A DNA stretch of 64,000 nt, from NCBI GenBank assembly GCA_902495245.1, contig CABUWI010000003.1, positions 124,001 through 188,000 of the forward strand, read 5' to 3'. Numbering within the stretch: position 1 is the first letter of the stretch; every line of letters begins with the position of its first letter. This DNA is from an uncultured Porphyromonadaceae bacterium (GTDB lineage Bacteria > Bacteroidota > Bacteroidia > Bacteroidales > Muribaculaceae). A program made the position numbers and the translations under genes. Shown here piece after piece: positions 9,424 through 18,464 of this stretch. The notes beneath the pieces were generated by a model. The model worked only from the letters and a program-made list of their open reading frames with translations. It was not told the origin of the DNA and made no database searches.

Positions 9424-9883
9424 CATTAAAACGCAGGTGGAACAGGTTGGCTTTGACGAACTCACCCCCCAAGAGCAGGCGCTGGTGGACACGGCGCGCA
9501 AGGCTACCTATCGCAGCTATGCACCCTACAGCAAGTTCTCGGTCGGAGCGGCCATACGCCTGAGCGACGGCTCGGTAGTGGCCGGTGCGAATCAGGAGAA
9601 CGTGGCTTTTCCGTCGGGCACGTGTGCCGAGCGCACGGCGGCTTTCTACGCCCATGCCCAGCGCCCCGACGCCAGCTTCGAGGCCATAGCCATCGCCGCG
9701 CGGGGCACCGACGGCGAGCCGCTGGCCGAGCCTATATCGCCCTGCGGCGCATGCCGCCAGTCGCTGCTGCAATATGAGCTGCTGGCCGGAAAAGATGTGG
9801 AGGTGCTGCTCGTCGGGCGCGATTATGTCTATCGCGTACCCTCCGTGCGCAGCCTTCTGCCTTTTGCCTTTACTTCTCTTTAG
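9410..9883 (+). CDS. cdd: Cytidine deaminase
   Basis: A 157-residue small zinc deaminase of the tetrameric type. Thr-Cys-Ala-Glu-Arg-Thr holds the first zinc Cys and the proton-shuttle Glu, and Pro-Cys-Gly-Ala-Cys-Arg-Gln holds the other two zinc ligands. An Asn-Gln-Glu-Asn substrate loop precedes them. It deaminates cytidine and deoxycytidine in pyrimidine salvage. It is the last gene of the rightward run and meets nfo head-on with a 14-base overlap of the two 3' ends, leaving no room for an intrinsic terminator between them. Confidence 0.93.
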   Translation: MKRFDIKTQVEQVGFDELTPQEQALVDTARKATYRSYAPYSKFSVGAAIRLSDGSVVAGANQENVAFPSGTCAERTAAFYAHAQRPDASFEAIAIAARGTDGEPLAEPISPCGACRQSLLQYELLAGKDVEVLLVGRDYVYRVPSVRSLLPFAFTSL

Positions 9884-10718
9884 CCCACGATTTCAGCAGG
9901 GCGATTTCTTCGGGCCAGAGGGTCGGGTCGGGCGTTTCGAGAATCAGCGGAATGTTGTCAAACCGCGGGTCGGCCATGAGCAGTTCGAAACATTTCAGAC
10001 CGATTGCCCCTTGACCTAACGGCGCGTGGCGGTCGACGTGAGAGCCGACGCCTTTCTTGCTGTCGTTCAGGTGCATGCCGCAAAGGTAGCCGAACCCGAC
10101 AATGCTGTCAAAGTCGCGCCATGTGCGGTCGAAGCCTTCGGGCGTGGTCAGGTCGTAGCCGGCGGCGACGGCATGGCACGTGTCGACGCACACGCCGACG
10201 CGGCTCTTGTCGTCGATGCGCTCGATGATGCGGGCCAGCTGCTCGAAACTGTAGCCCAGATTCGACCCCTGACCGGCCGTGTTTTCTATGACGGCTTTAA
10301 CTCCGGCGGTCTTTTCGAGGGTTTTGTTGATTGACGAGGCGATGCGGTCAAGACACTCCTCCTCGGTCATTTCGTTGAGATGGCTGCCGGGGTGGAAGTT
10401 GAGCATCGTCAGGCCCAGCTGTTCGCAGCGTTCCATCTCGTCGAGAAACGCCAGGCGGCTCAAAAAGAGCTTCTGCGGGTCTTTGGCCCCGAGGTTGATG
10501 AGATAACTGTCGTGAGGCAGAATCTGCGCGGCGGTGAATCCGCACTCCTCGCAGTTGTGTCTGAACTCGTCGATGTCGCCCGGCAGCAGGGGTTCAGACT
10601 TCCAGCGGCTCGGGTTACGGGTGAAAAGCGCGAAGGCGGTTGCGCCGATTTCGCGCGCATTGAGCGGCGCGGAGGCCACGCCCCCTTCAACCGCAACATG
10701 TGCTCCGATATATTTCAT
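9870..10718 (-). CDS. nfo: Endonuclease IV (AP endonuclease)
   Basis: The 282-residue sequence has the TIM-barrel metal motifs of Nfo: Ile-Gly-Ala-His-Val at the start, Leu-Asn-Phe-His-Pro-Gly-Ser near residue 107, Val-Ile-Glu-Asn-Thr-Ala-Gly-Gln-Gly, Gly-Val-Cys-Val-Asp-Thr-Cys-His, Leu-Asn-Asp-Ser, Asp-Arg-His, and Leu-Glu-Thr-Pro at the end. It cuts the backbone 5' of abasic sites in base excision repair. The first ATG gives the expected length. It is convergent with cdd. Confidence 0.96.
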   Translation of the reverse strand: MKYIGAHVAVEGGVASAPLNAREIGATAFALFTRNPSRWKSEPLLPGDIDEFRHNCEECGFTAAQILPHDSYLINLGAKDPQKLFLSRLAFLDEMERCEQLGLTMLNFHPGSHLNEMTEEECLDRIASSINKTLEKTAGVKAVIENTAGQGSNLGYSFEQLARIIERIDDKSRVGVCVDTCHAVAAGYDLTTPEGFDRTWRDFDSIVGFGYLCGMHLNDSKKGVGSHVDRHAPLGQGAIGLKCFELLMADPRFDNIPLILETPDPTLWPEEIALLKSWAKEK

Positions 10719-10758
10719 ATCGGCAAAGTTAGCAATAATTCTTCGGTTTTCCCAAAAA

Positions 10759-11595
10759 TCAGAGGCCGAGAGTGGCGGCGACGGCAGGCAGCTGCGCGTC
10801 TTTCAGTCTGACGGTGCCGTCGCCGTCGATGAGATAGAACGTCGGAATTGCGCGCACTGCGTAACTCTGTTGCGAGTCGATGCGGCGGTCGGCGTCTATG
10901 CCTATCTGCCAGGTCGACGGATATTCGGCCGCCCTCTGTTTCCACGGCTTTGTGCCCGAAGCTTCGGGAATGTAGACGGCAAAGAGCCTCACGGCGGTGC
11001 CGACGGCCGGCGAGCGGCGCAGGGCCTCGAGAGCCGCATGGCATACCGGGCAGTCAGGCTCGTAGAACATGAGAATTACGGGGCGACCCGAGCCGTCGAG
11101 CAGCGAGGCCTTTGAGCCGTCGGGCAGCGTCAGCTCGATGTCGGGTGCGGGCGTGCCGGGCATGTTTTTCATTGCCGTTTCGCGCTGCGCCTCGCGCCAG
11201 TCTTCGCCGCGACGGTCAATCGCATAGCTGACAAAGGGGAGGTAGAGCGCCTCGCTGAACATCGGCGAGGCCGGGTTGAACAGATAGTCGTCGGCCAGCG
11301 GCATCACGGTTTCGAATCCGCGGTCAAGCAGCGAATTGACAGCCGCGTCGCGAGCCGAAGCGGAGGCGTAGGGGAGCACCGACAGATAGTTGGCGAAAGT
11401 CTGTTCAACCATTGCCGAATCGGCGCACATGGCCGGCTCGGCAAAGTCCATCGCGTCCCAGAAGTGTGTAATCAGCCAGTCGGCGCGCTCGGCCGGCTGC
11501 GTGAGCGAGTCGGGCACGGCGGGGAGCGGCAACTCGCGGGGCGTCGCTGTCGCCGCAGTCAGAAGAGTGAGCAGGAGAATGAGTTTCAGTTTCAT
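10759..11595 (-). CDS. DUF5106/thioredoxin-like (TlpA-type) periplasmic protein
   Basis: The start is taken at the internal ATG followed by a clean signal peptide (Met-Lys-Leu-Lys-Leu-Ile-Leu), giving 278 residues. The N-terminal half with Ala-Asp-Trp-Leu-Ile-Thr-His-Phe-Trp-Asp resembles DUF5106. The C-terminal half is a thioredoxin/TlpA fold with Tyr-Glu-Pro-Asp-Cys-Pro-Val-Cys-His, a CxxC redox pair, and the cis-Pro loop Ala-Ile-Pro-Thr-Phe-Tyr-Leu-Ile. It likely acts as a periplasmic thiol oxidoreductase. It sits 32 bases downstream of the fimbrial DUF4906 gene, so it may be the operon's last member or a separate neighbour. Confidence 0.82.
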   Translation of the reverse strand: MKLKLILLLTLLTAATATPRELPLPAVPDSLTQPAERADWLITHFWDAMDFAEPAMCADSAMVEQTFANYLSVLPYASASARDAAVNSLLDRGFETVMPLADDYLFNPASPMFSEALYLPFVSYAIDRRGEDWREAQRETAMKNMPGTPAPDIELTLPDGSKASLLDGSGRPVILMFYEPDCPVCHAALEALRRSPAVGTAVRLFAVYIPEASGTKPWKQRAAEYPSTWQIGIDADRRIDSQQSYAVRAIPTFYLIDGDGTVRLKDAQLPAVAATLGL

Positions 11596-11627
11596 TGGTT
11601 GTAAGTTGTAATCGGTGGGGAATGTGT

Positions 11628-14600
11628 TTACTCGCAGTCGCGCACGCAGCGCACGCCCGAGTTGCCTGCGGTGGCTTGTGCGGTTTGCGTGCAATGTCCT
11701 CCGTTGGTTACGATAGACATAGTGTAGCGGGTTGATGCAGAAATTGTAGCGTCGGGATCATCGGGATTCTTGCCTGCACCGTATCCGTCAAGGTCAAAAT
11801 ATGAGAATGAAGATGTCAACTGATATGATACGCCATTTGTTTTGCCGGAAGCCTGAAGACCGAGAATGCCGAGAATGGCCATTTCTGTCTGGTTAGGCAC
11901 ACGCCAACCGGTTTCAGAGCCTGAATTGAGCGACGCGCACGGATTGTGGGTGCGAAGATAGGCTGCCCAGTCCGTATAATCGCCGCTTTTGAAAGCGATG
12001 ACATCTTCGGCATATTCAAATGCCTTGTAGGTGCGGTTATAGCGTGTGTCGCGTATGTTGTGGGGTGGCATAGGTTCGCGCATAGCCTCGCTTCTGATTG
12101 ATTTCGAGTCGAAATGCGTGAGGTCGATGATGTTTTCGCCCTCTCTTTTAACAAACGCGCGTTCGACGCTCGATTCGTTTGAAATTACGGTGAAGTCGCC
12201 GCCGAGATTGCGAACGCAGCGCACATTCCATGCCGCGGCAACCGACGTAGGCCATTGACGCCAGCCTGACTCAGACGCACCCTCCATGGTCCATATGATT
12301 TTGCCGTCAGAGGTGTAGACGAGCATACTTGCGTTTTCTCCGTTACGGTCAATCCGGTTATTGGGCAGGCGGTCTATTGTTGTAACGTCGAACAGAGGCA
12401 CATCGAGCGAGTTGCGGCCGATGATCATGCGCAGAGCGTGGCGCGAGGTCGGTACGACCCAGCGCAGCTCGTCGGCGTCAATCATGCCGTCGCCGTCGAG
12501 GTCGCGGTTGCGGTTAAGGCATGCCTTTATGGCCTCGATATAGTATGGCGACGCTGTTTGGTCAGGGTCATAGCTATGCAATGATTTGCTGTCGTAGGCG
12601 CTTAGAGTGGGGTAGCTTTCTGTTCCGTCGCGCGTCTTGATGAACGGCAGCGCCTCGGTGTGTGCCTCGCGCTGCACTCCCTGGGTGTTGACGGCGTGGA
12701 CGTCTTGCATGCGTTCGAGGTCGAGATGGTCGGCCCACTTGTAGGTGTCGTCTTTCCAGTTGAGGGTGGATATGCCGCCGTCGCCCGTAAAATACTGTGC
12801 GAGATTGAAGCGGGCGGCTCGGTCGTTGACGCCTTTGTTGTTGGAATTGCCGTTAGTCCAGCCGGGGTTGAACGAGTTGCGCAGGTTCAGGCCGTAAGAT
12901 TCGTTGTCGCGCTCTGAGCCGAGCGCCGTGGCCGAGCTCGAGGTGTAGTAGGTCTGGATTGACGACTGCGACACGGCATACTTTGAGTGCTGGTAGATGC
13001 TGTTGCCGTCGGCCGAGACATTGCCCGACACGTTGAGCCACACGCGGCGGTCGGGGCGGTTGACATAGCCGTGCCAGGCCGAAGAACCGACTTCGTAGCC
13101 GTTGGCGTGCGAGCCGGTTTCGTAGACATATTCGTTGATGAACATCGTATACCAGCCGGGTTGCAGCGATTCGTCTATATCGGTTAGCAGCAGTGTCTTC
13201 ACCGTGTTTGACGCGTTTTTTGAGCGCGGACTGTATGTAGCCATCTTTGTTTCGCTGCCGCTATAGCGGAACTCGATCCAGTCGAGATATTTGAAGTTGC
13301 GCGCTGCCGGTGTGGGCACTGTGGCGGGGTCTTCAGAGCTGATGTTGATTTGCGCGCCGTTTTCGTCGTAGGCGGTGATGTAGAATTTGAACGTCCGCAG
13401 GTCGGCGGCGCTCAGATAGATGTTGAACTGGTTGTAGTGAGCATCGACGCGACGGAAGTCGGCTGTGATGTCGCTGACAATGCCTTCGACTGCCGGATTC
13501 CGTTCCGAGCCTGCGGCTTCGACAATTATGTCGTTGACGTTGTTGATTTTAACGTTGTAGGTATAGAGCGTGTTGCGCCGGCAATTGAAATCGCGTGCCT
13601 TGGCGTCGCCGCTTCCCTCGCAGTAGCCGAGGTGAATCCGGTAGGTTGCCTCAACGCTTCGGGTGCCGCTGAGCGGGGAGCCGTTTTCGTCGACTTTCAT
13701 TTTCATTTCGGCGTCAAACTCAACATAGGTGGCCATGTTGTTGAGGTCGTCGCTGCCGGCATCGGCGACCAAAGAGATGAACTTGCCGCTGTTCGTGCCG
13801 TCGGGCAGTTTGAACTCCTTGTCGCGATAGGCATAGGGATTGGCGCTGAACTCGGCGGGAACGGGGAGACCGGTGTGGCGGTTTTCGAGCTGCCAGAAGT
13901 CAAAAGACACCTTGTTGCCCGAAAGGGTGGTTTCGGTCAGTTTGGCCGATGAATGAAACCGTTGGCCGGCGGCGGTGCGCATGTCGGTCGAGTTGAGGGC
14001 ACTCTCGGAGTCGTCGCGCTCGTGAAGCCATGACGCGGCCGGCAGGTTGACCACCCGCCACGACTTGACGTCGAAGTCTGAAATGTTATCTTTGTTGAAC
14101 TCGACGTTAAACTTTACCTGTGAAATCATTCTGCGCAGGTGAATCATGCCCGGCAGCGTTGTCGACCCGCTTTGAATCGCCACCGGCTCGAGCGGGGGAC
14201 GTTTGCCGTCGGAGTGTGTCGCGCCGACATACCAGCCGCTCATGACCAGAGCGTTCAGTGGCGCCGAGACGTTGCACATGCCGTTTTCGTCGAATGCCAC
14301 CGTGATGTTTCGGAAACGCTCCCACGTGTCGGCGGCATCGAGCGCCGAACCGAGCGGCACGAGGTCACCCGAGTCATCGACCGCTGCGAAGCGATAGTCG
14401 AAGTTGGCCACGGCAACTATATAGTTTCTGTCGGCCGAGATGGTGTTGATTGTAATGCTTTTGGGGGCCGAGTGGCTTGGCGTCTGACTGATGTCGAGCG
14501 CCTTGTAGAGGCCCGTGCGCTCGCCGCTGTCGGCGTTGTAGACGGCAATCCACAGAGAACCCACTTTCTTGTCGAGGCCCTCGGCCATGTCGCCGCGCGA

Positions 14601-14756
14601 CACGCTTTCGGCGTCGCTCAGGCTCAGGTCGACGGTGATTTCGGCCGGCAGACCGGGCTGCACGCGCGAGCCGCCGATTTCAAACTCGTCGGCACAGCCG
14701 CCCGCAACGGCAGCGAGCACACAGAGAAAGAGAATGTATATCAGTCGCAGTTGCAT
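11628..14756 (-). CDS. DUF4906-type large lipoprotein of the fimbrial operon
   Basis: Starting at the ATG before Gln-Leu-Arg-Leu-Ile-Tyr gives a 1042-residue lipoprotein with Ala-Gly-Gly-Cys as lipobox. The size, Ser/Asp/Asn-rich beta composition and place after two FimB/Mfa2-like genes fit the DUF4906 proteins of Bacteroidales fimbrial loci, likely tip or accessory subunits. The C-terminal third repeats Asp-Gly-Asp-Gly-Met-Ile-Asp (a calcium-loop-like segment), Gly-Trp-Arg-Val-Pro-Asn-Gln-Thr-Glu and Cys-Val-Arg-Asp-Cys-Glu, like formylglycine/Fib-succ-type domains. It starts one base after the previous stop. Adhesin function is inferred. Confidence 0.72.
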   Translation of the reverse strand: MQLRLIYILFLCVLAAVAGGCADEFEIGGSRVQPGLPAEITVDLSLSDAESVSRGDMAEGLDKKVGSLWIAVYNADSGERTGLYKALDISQTPSHSAPKSITINTISADRNYIVAVANFDYRFAAVDDSGDLVPLGSALDAADTWERFRNITVAFDENGMCNVSAPLNALVMSGWYVGATHSDGKRPPLEPVAIQSGSTTLPGMIHLRRMISQVKFNVEFNKDNISDFDVKSWRVVNLPAASWLHERDDSESALNSTDMRTAAGQRFHSSAKLTETTLSGNKVSFDFWQLENRHTGLPVPAEFSANPYAYRDKEFKLPDGTNSGKFISLVADAGSDDLNNMATYVEFDAEMKMKVDENGSPLSGTRSVEATYRIHLGYCEGSGDAKARDFNCRRNTLYTYNVKINNVNDIIVEAAGSERNPAVEGIVSDITADFRRVDAHYNQFNIYLSAADLRTFKFYITAYDENGAQINISSEDPATVPTPAARNFKYLDWIEFRYSGSETKMATYSPRSKNASNTVKTLLLTDIDESLQPGWYTMFINEYVYETGSHANGYEVGSSAWHGYVNRPDRRVWLNVSGNVSADGNSIYQHSKYAVSQSSIQTYYTSSSATALGSERDNESYGLNLRNSFNPGWTNGNSNNKGVNDRAARFNLAQYFTGDGGISTLNWKDDTYKWADHLDLERMQDVHAVNTQGVQREAHTEALPFIKTRDGTESYPTLSAYDSKSLHSYDPDQTASPYYIEAIKACLNRNRDLDGDGMIDADELRWVVPTSRHALRMIIGRNSLDVPLFDVTTIDRLPNNRIDRNGENASMLVYTSDGKIIWTMEGASESGWRQWPTSVAAAWNVRCVRNLGGDFTVISNESSVERAFVKREGENIIDLTHFDSKSIRSEAMREPMPPHNIRDTRYNRTYKAFEYAEDVIAFKSGDYTDWAAYLRTHNPCASLNSGSETGWRVPNQTEMAILGILGLQASGKTNGVSYQLTSSFSYFDLDGYGAGKNPDDPDATISASTRYTMSIVTNGGHCTQTAQATAGNSGVRCVRDCE

Positions 14757-14757
14757 G

Positions 14758-15771
14758 TCAGTTGAAGTCGGGAATGTTGATTGTTTCGCTGTTCCAGGGG
14801 CAGACGGCATATCTGACGGTTGTGCTCGCGTCTTTGTTTATCGTCATGTTGATGACGACGTGAGTGTTGCGCGGCAGGTCGGTCATGTCGAGCGTCTTTT
14901 TGGTCGTTCTTGAAGAGCTTCCGGCCTGATAGGAGAGGGTGTATGTCGTGGCCGGGTTGCCTTCGGCAATGTAAACGGGGTCGGGTTCGAGTGTTCCGCG
15001 GGCCGGGACATATGTGTCGCTGATGAATGTATAGGATTTGTCAGCGCTGAATGAGTGGGCGGCTGTAGGGAATAGATATTGCCGTGTTGTCAGCGATGAA
15101 AAACTGACATTTCTGAGGCGATAGCGGCTTGAGCCGTAGTTGCTGATGCGCAGACTCACTTTCACCGCGGCGCGCGTAATCGGAAGTGTGCGCTCGGTGA
15201 GCGGCGCGTTGCCGATGGCAACGGTGTGGATATCGCTCATGACCAGCGGCCGCTTCAGCTGATAGCCGTCGGCGCTTTTGGTGTCGAATGTCAGGGCTTT
15301 CAGTTCGTCCGGGTCGACCCATTGGCCCGCAGAGGCGTCGATGCCGCTGATTTCGGCGCGCACATCGGCCGGCAGGCTTTTTTCGTTGGCCAGCAAGATG
15401 ACGGTCTTGGTGTCGTCAGGGGTGATGGGAAAGTTGAAGCTCTTCAGCTCCAGAGCCCCCGAAGCCCCGGCCGATTCCCAATAAGAATTGTGTTCGGCAA
15501 AGCCTTTGCCGTCAAGAATGACCACACGCAGCGACTGCATCATCTCGTCGGCGTTGGCCGGCATGTCGTCTGAAATTTCGCCGGCTTTCGGGGCTCGCGA
15601 GCCGGCGGATTCATAGTCGATGTCGCCGAGGTCAAACCGCAGGCTCAGCATCACCTTGCCGGGCGTTTCGCCGGGTTCGGACATGCGGTCGGGCGCACAC
15701 CCGCAGAGCAGCGACGCGAGCGCGGCGGCAGCCGAGAGCATGGAGGCGAATATGCGGCCGGACAGTTTCAT
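14758..15771 (-). CDS. FimB/Mfa2-like fimbrial subunit (second copy)
   Basis: Start at the ATG of Met-Lys-Leu-Ser-Gly-Arg gives 337 residues with a lipoprotein signal ending Leu-Cys-Gly-Cys. Two transthyretin-like beta domains are suggested by alternating hydrophobic strands, a conserved Arg-Val-Val-Ile-Leu-Asp segment near residue 80, and a final Val-Cys-Pro-Trp-Asn-Ser-Glu-Thr-Ile strand. It differs strongly from the preceding FimB-like gene, so the two are not a recent duplication. It is probably an anchor or tip-proximal subunit. Seven bases separate it from the upstream stop and one base from the downstream start. Confidence 0.75.
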   Translation of the reverse strand: MKLSGRIFASMLSAAAALASLLCGCAPDRMSEPGETPGKVMLSLRFDLGDIDYESAGSRAPKAGEISDDMPANADEMMQSLRVVILDGKGFAEHNSYWESAGASGALELKSFNFPITPDDTKTVILLANEKSLPADVRAEISGIDASAGQWVDPDELKALTFDTKSADGYQLKRPLVMSDIHTVAIGNAPLTERTLPITRAAVKVSLRISNYGSSRYRLRNVSFSSLTTRQYLFPTAAHSFSADKSYTFISDTYVPARGTLEPDPVYIAEGNPATTYTLSYQAGSSSRTTKKTLDMTDLPRNTHVVINMTINKDASTTVRYAVCPWNSETINIPDFN

Positions 15772-15778
15772 CGGCAGG

Positions 15779-16783
15779 TCAGAGGTCGGCGTTGTCAATG
15801 CGGACGCTCCAGCCGTTTATAATCACGGTTGTCTGCGCCCAGTTCATTGCGGGGTCAAGAAAGAACGTCATCGTCCAGCGGCCGTAGCGGTCAAGAAACT
15901 CCTGAGGGGTCCATTTCTTTTTCTCGGCCTCGGTCTGCGAGGCGAGCAGATAGGGCAGCAGAGGAATGTCCATGACCGTGCGGGCCGCGGGCGTATGAGT
16001 GATTTTGAGTCGCGGGGAGGTCGGAATGTAGAGCCGTGAAGTCGATATCTCGCCGATGCCCACTCCCGGCACCTCCTGTAGGGCAGTCCGCGAGTCTTCG
16101 GCGAGCAGACTTCCGCGCCAGTGGGCCGGATAGACCGTCGCGGGGCAGCCGCCGACGGGGTTGGCGGCGTGGTCAAGCAGGCCGTTGGCGTCGGTGATTT
16201 CAAATTCAAAGTCGCGGCCGTCGATGGCGCGCCCGTCGGTCTGTTGCAGCAGAATGCGGAAGGTGTTCGTGGCCTTGGCCATGTGCAGGTCGACGGGCGT
16301 ATGGCCCGTGCCTCCGGGGGCTATGGTGAAGTCGGCGCTACCGTAAAAGAGGTTGTGGAGGTCGCGGCCGACGTGGTCGGGCCTCAGCCTGAGCCTGATG
16401 TCGCCATATGTGCTTCCCGCGGCCGGTTCGGTTTCGTGGGCAAACGAAGCCTCATCACACTCCAGTCCACCGAAGGCCACGGCATGATATCTGCCCGGCT
16501 CAAGATCGGCCTTGAGCCGCCAGTCTTCGTCGGACAGACGTGCCGCGGACGTTTCGGTGAACGTTTTTACAAACTCGCCCTCAGCATCGTAGACATGGAG
16601 TGTCAGGCAGTCGACCTGAGCGGGAAAAGCGTTGGCCGACTCTGCGTTGATGTCGTAGAGAAAGCGCATCTCGATGCCGGTAGGGCACGGCTCGAGGTCG
16701 TCGAACACGCTGCCGCATGACGTCAGGACGCCGACGGCGCCCAGCGCGGCTGCCAGTCTGCTGAAGATTGAGAGACGGTTCAT
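15779..16783 (-). CDS. FimB/Mfa2-family fimbrial anchor subunit
   Basis: The 334-residue lipoprotein (Leu-Thr-Ser-Cys lipobox) carries the family entry motif Glu-Pro-Cys-Pro-Thr-Gly and Phe-Leu-Tyr-Asp-Ile-Asn, followed by Leu-Thr-Leu-His-Val-Tyr-Asp-Ala-Glu-Gly, all typical of FimB/Mfa2 (DUF1812). In Porphyromonas these subunits cap and anchor the fimbria and set its length. The gene follows the Mfa1-like major subunit by 34 bases, the expected order. The start is chosen at Met-Asn-Arg-Leu because it begins the signal peptide. Confidence 0.88.
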   Translation of the reverse strand: MNRLSIFSRLAAALGAVGVLTSCGSVFDDLEPCPTGIEMRFLYDINAESANAFPAQVDCLTLHVYDAEGEFVKTFTETSAARLSDEDWRLKADLEPGRYHAVAFGGLECDEASFAHETEPAAGSTYGDIRLRLRPDHVGRDLHNLFYGSADFTIAPGGTGHTPVDLHMAKATNTFRILLQQTDGRAIDGRDFEFEITDANGLLDHAANPVGGCPATVYPAHWRGSLLAEDSRTALQEVPGVGIGEISTSRLYIPTSPRLKITHTPAARTVMDIPLLPYLLASQTEAEKKKWTPQEFLDRYGRWTMTFFLDPAMNWAQTTVIINGWSVRIDNADL

Positions 16784-16817
16784 TTGTAGGAGTGATGAGG
16801 GTGTTGCAAACTGCAAA

Positions 16818-18434
16818 TCAGAGTTCGATGTTGTTTACGCGCACAACCCACTTCTTGACCTGGACGGACATTTTGAAGTAGGCGTCCCAGTCTTCGACTT
16901 TTTCGTCGGGCTTGTAGGCGCCGAAGCCCTTGATGTTCGTAACCGACAGCTTGTAGATGTTGTTGCGCACGGTGGCATATTCCATAGTGCCGGTTGTCGT
17001 CGGGTTGGAGTCGTCGTTGTGCTTGATGTAGTACCAGTAGTAGCAGAAATAGTGCTTGTTGCCGTCGGCACCTGTGGTGGGGTTGTAGATGGAGAAGCCG
17101 GCGTCCATGACCTCCTGATCGCTTTTGGGGGTGCCGTCGGTGTTGAAGGCGGCGTTGTAGGCTGTGGCGATGTTGCTCACGGGTGTGGCTTCGGCGGCAG
17201 CCTTGATGCGTGCGGCAGTAGCATAGATGGTGTTGCCGAACAAGTACATGGGCGCGGTGCCGTCGGCGCCTTCAACGTCAGAAATCTCGGCCTCGAAGAG
17301 AATGCCGGTGGTTTTCTGAATCGAAAGGTCGGTGCTGCCGTTGTTGGTGTTTTCGGTTGTGTACGTCCAGATCTTATAGCCGTCGCTGGGTGTAACCGTG
17401 CCGGTCCAGTCAGTGTCGTCCGTGTCATCGGCCGCGAGGTCGGCGAGTGCGGTCCATTCCAGACTTGTAACGTCTTCAGCTTTGGTTATATTCGTGGGAT
17501 TTTCCCAAGTGAACGAGGCGGTTGTCGGCGATACTATCCAGCCGGGAGTGTTGATTTCCATGCCGTTGTCCAGGAGGCCGGGACAGAGGGTAACCTTGGG
17601 CGTAGTCTTGTTGCCGTCGTTGACGCGGGGCAGATAGTAGAACTCGTTGCGGCGGTTAACCAGCGCCATGCGGTTCAGCCTTACTTTGGCAACGGTCTTG
17701 GTGTCGTCGTTAGGGTCTTTGATGTTGTAGGTGAACGGATCGGTGTCGGCCGGGGAGCCGTCGCGATAGTCGAGGCGGCAAGCGGTGCGGATAACGTCGA
17801 CCGTGCCGAGGTCAAGGGCGTTTTCCGGAGTGTTGTGCGTCTTTATGTCGGCTTGTGCCTCTGCTTTTGTTGCGCCGTTGCCGAGCTTGACGCCGTCTTT
17901 GAGGGTGGCGTTGGTCATCAGGAAACCGTTGCCCGACCATGTGGTTGCGACGTTCTCATTGCATATCAGGTCGGTGAATGTCTTGTCTGTGGCGTCGGGC
18001 ATGGCGAGAATGGTTGAGCGCAGAGCCTCGGTGGGGTTGCAGTAGGCGAAAATCGACACTTCTTCGCCGGCATGTTCGATGAGCGTCGTTTTGTTCTGGA
18101 AGACAATGGTGTGGGTTGACGTTGCGGTGTTCGACACCGTGGCGTCGCTCAGGGCGTGGGTCAGGTAGGTATAGGTGCCGTCGTCGCCCTTGGTTGCGAG
18201 AACGACGAGAATCGAGCCGATGTTGTTTTCAGCGGCCGTGCCGATTTCTTCGCCCTCTTTTGCGGCCGAGCGCGAGCTTTCGGGCAGGCGGAAGCGGATT
18301 TTCGAGTAAACCACGTTTTTAGCCTCGGGGTCGTCGGGTGTTGTCGGACCGTTGACGTTCTCTTCCGAGCAGGAGATGATGCTCAGTGAAGAGAGGACCA
18401 TCATGGCTGCCATGAACTTTGAAAAATGTTTCAT
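16818..18434 (-). CDS. Mfa1-family fimbrial major subunit
   Basis: This 538-residue lipoprotein (Ile-Ile-Ser-Cys) has the Mfa1 layout: a propeptide of about 50 residues with basic sites where an Arg/Lys-specific protease could cut, two beta-sandwich domains, and a final strand Lys-Lys-Trp-Val-Val-Arg-Val-Asn-Asn-Ile-Glu-Leu that would serve in strand exchange. Repeated Thr/Asp-rich segments (Asp-Asp-Thr-Asp-Asp-Thr-Asp) fill the exposed part. Such proteins are lipidated, exported to the outer membrane and polymerised. It is flanked by DUF3868 and FimB genes in the same operon. Confidence 0.88.
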   Translation of the reverse strand: MKHFSKFMAAMMVLSSLSIISCSEENVNGPTTPDDPEAKNVVYSKIRFRLPESSRSAAKEGEEIGTAAENNIGSILVVLATKGDDGTYTYLTHALSDATVSNTATSTHTIVFQNKTTLIEHAGEEVSIFAYCNPTEALRSTILAMPDATDKTFTDLICNENVATTWSGNGFLMTNATLKDGVKLGNGATKAEAQADIKTHNTPENALDLGTVDVIRTACRLDYRDGSPADTDPFTYNIKDPNDDTKTVAKVRLNRMALVNRRNEFYYLPRVNDGNKTTPKVTLCPGLLDNGMEINTPGWIVSPTTASFTWENPTNITKAEDVTSLEWTALADLAADDTDDTDWTGTVTPSDGYKIWTYTTENTNNGSTDLSIQKTTGILFEAEISDVEGADGTAPMYLFGNTIYATAARIKAAAEATPVSNIATAYNAAFNTDGTPKSDQEVMDAGFSIYNPTTGADGNKHYFCYYWYYIKHNDDSNPTTTGTMEYATVRNNIYKLSVTNIKGFGAYKPDEKVEDWDAYFKMSVQVKKWVVRVNNIEL

Positions 18435-18464
18435 GTCTGTGTGAATGTATTGGTTAATAATTGA

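Noticed and set aside
16674..18017. Long open frame (447 codons) opposite the Mfa1 gene
   Set aside because: It is antisense to a clear fimbrial subunit gene; Val/Gly-rich, low-complexity translation typical of a shadow of GC-rich coding DNA.
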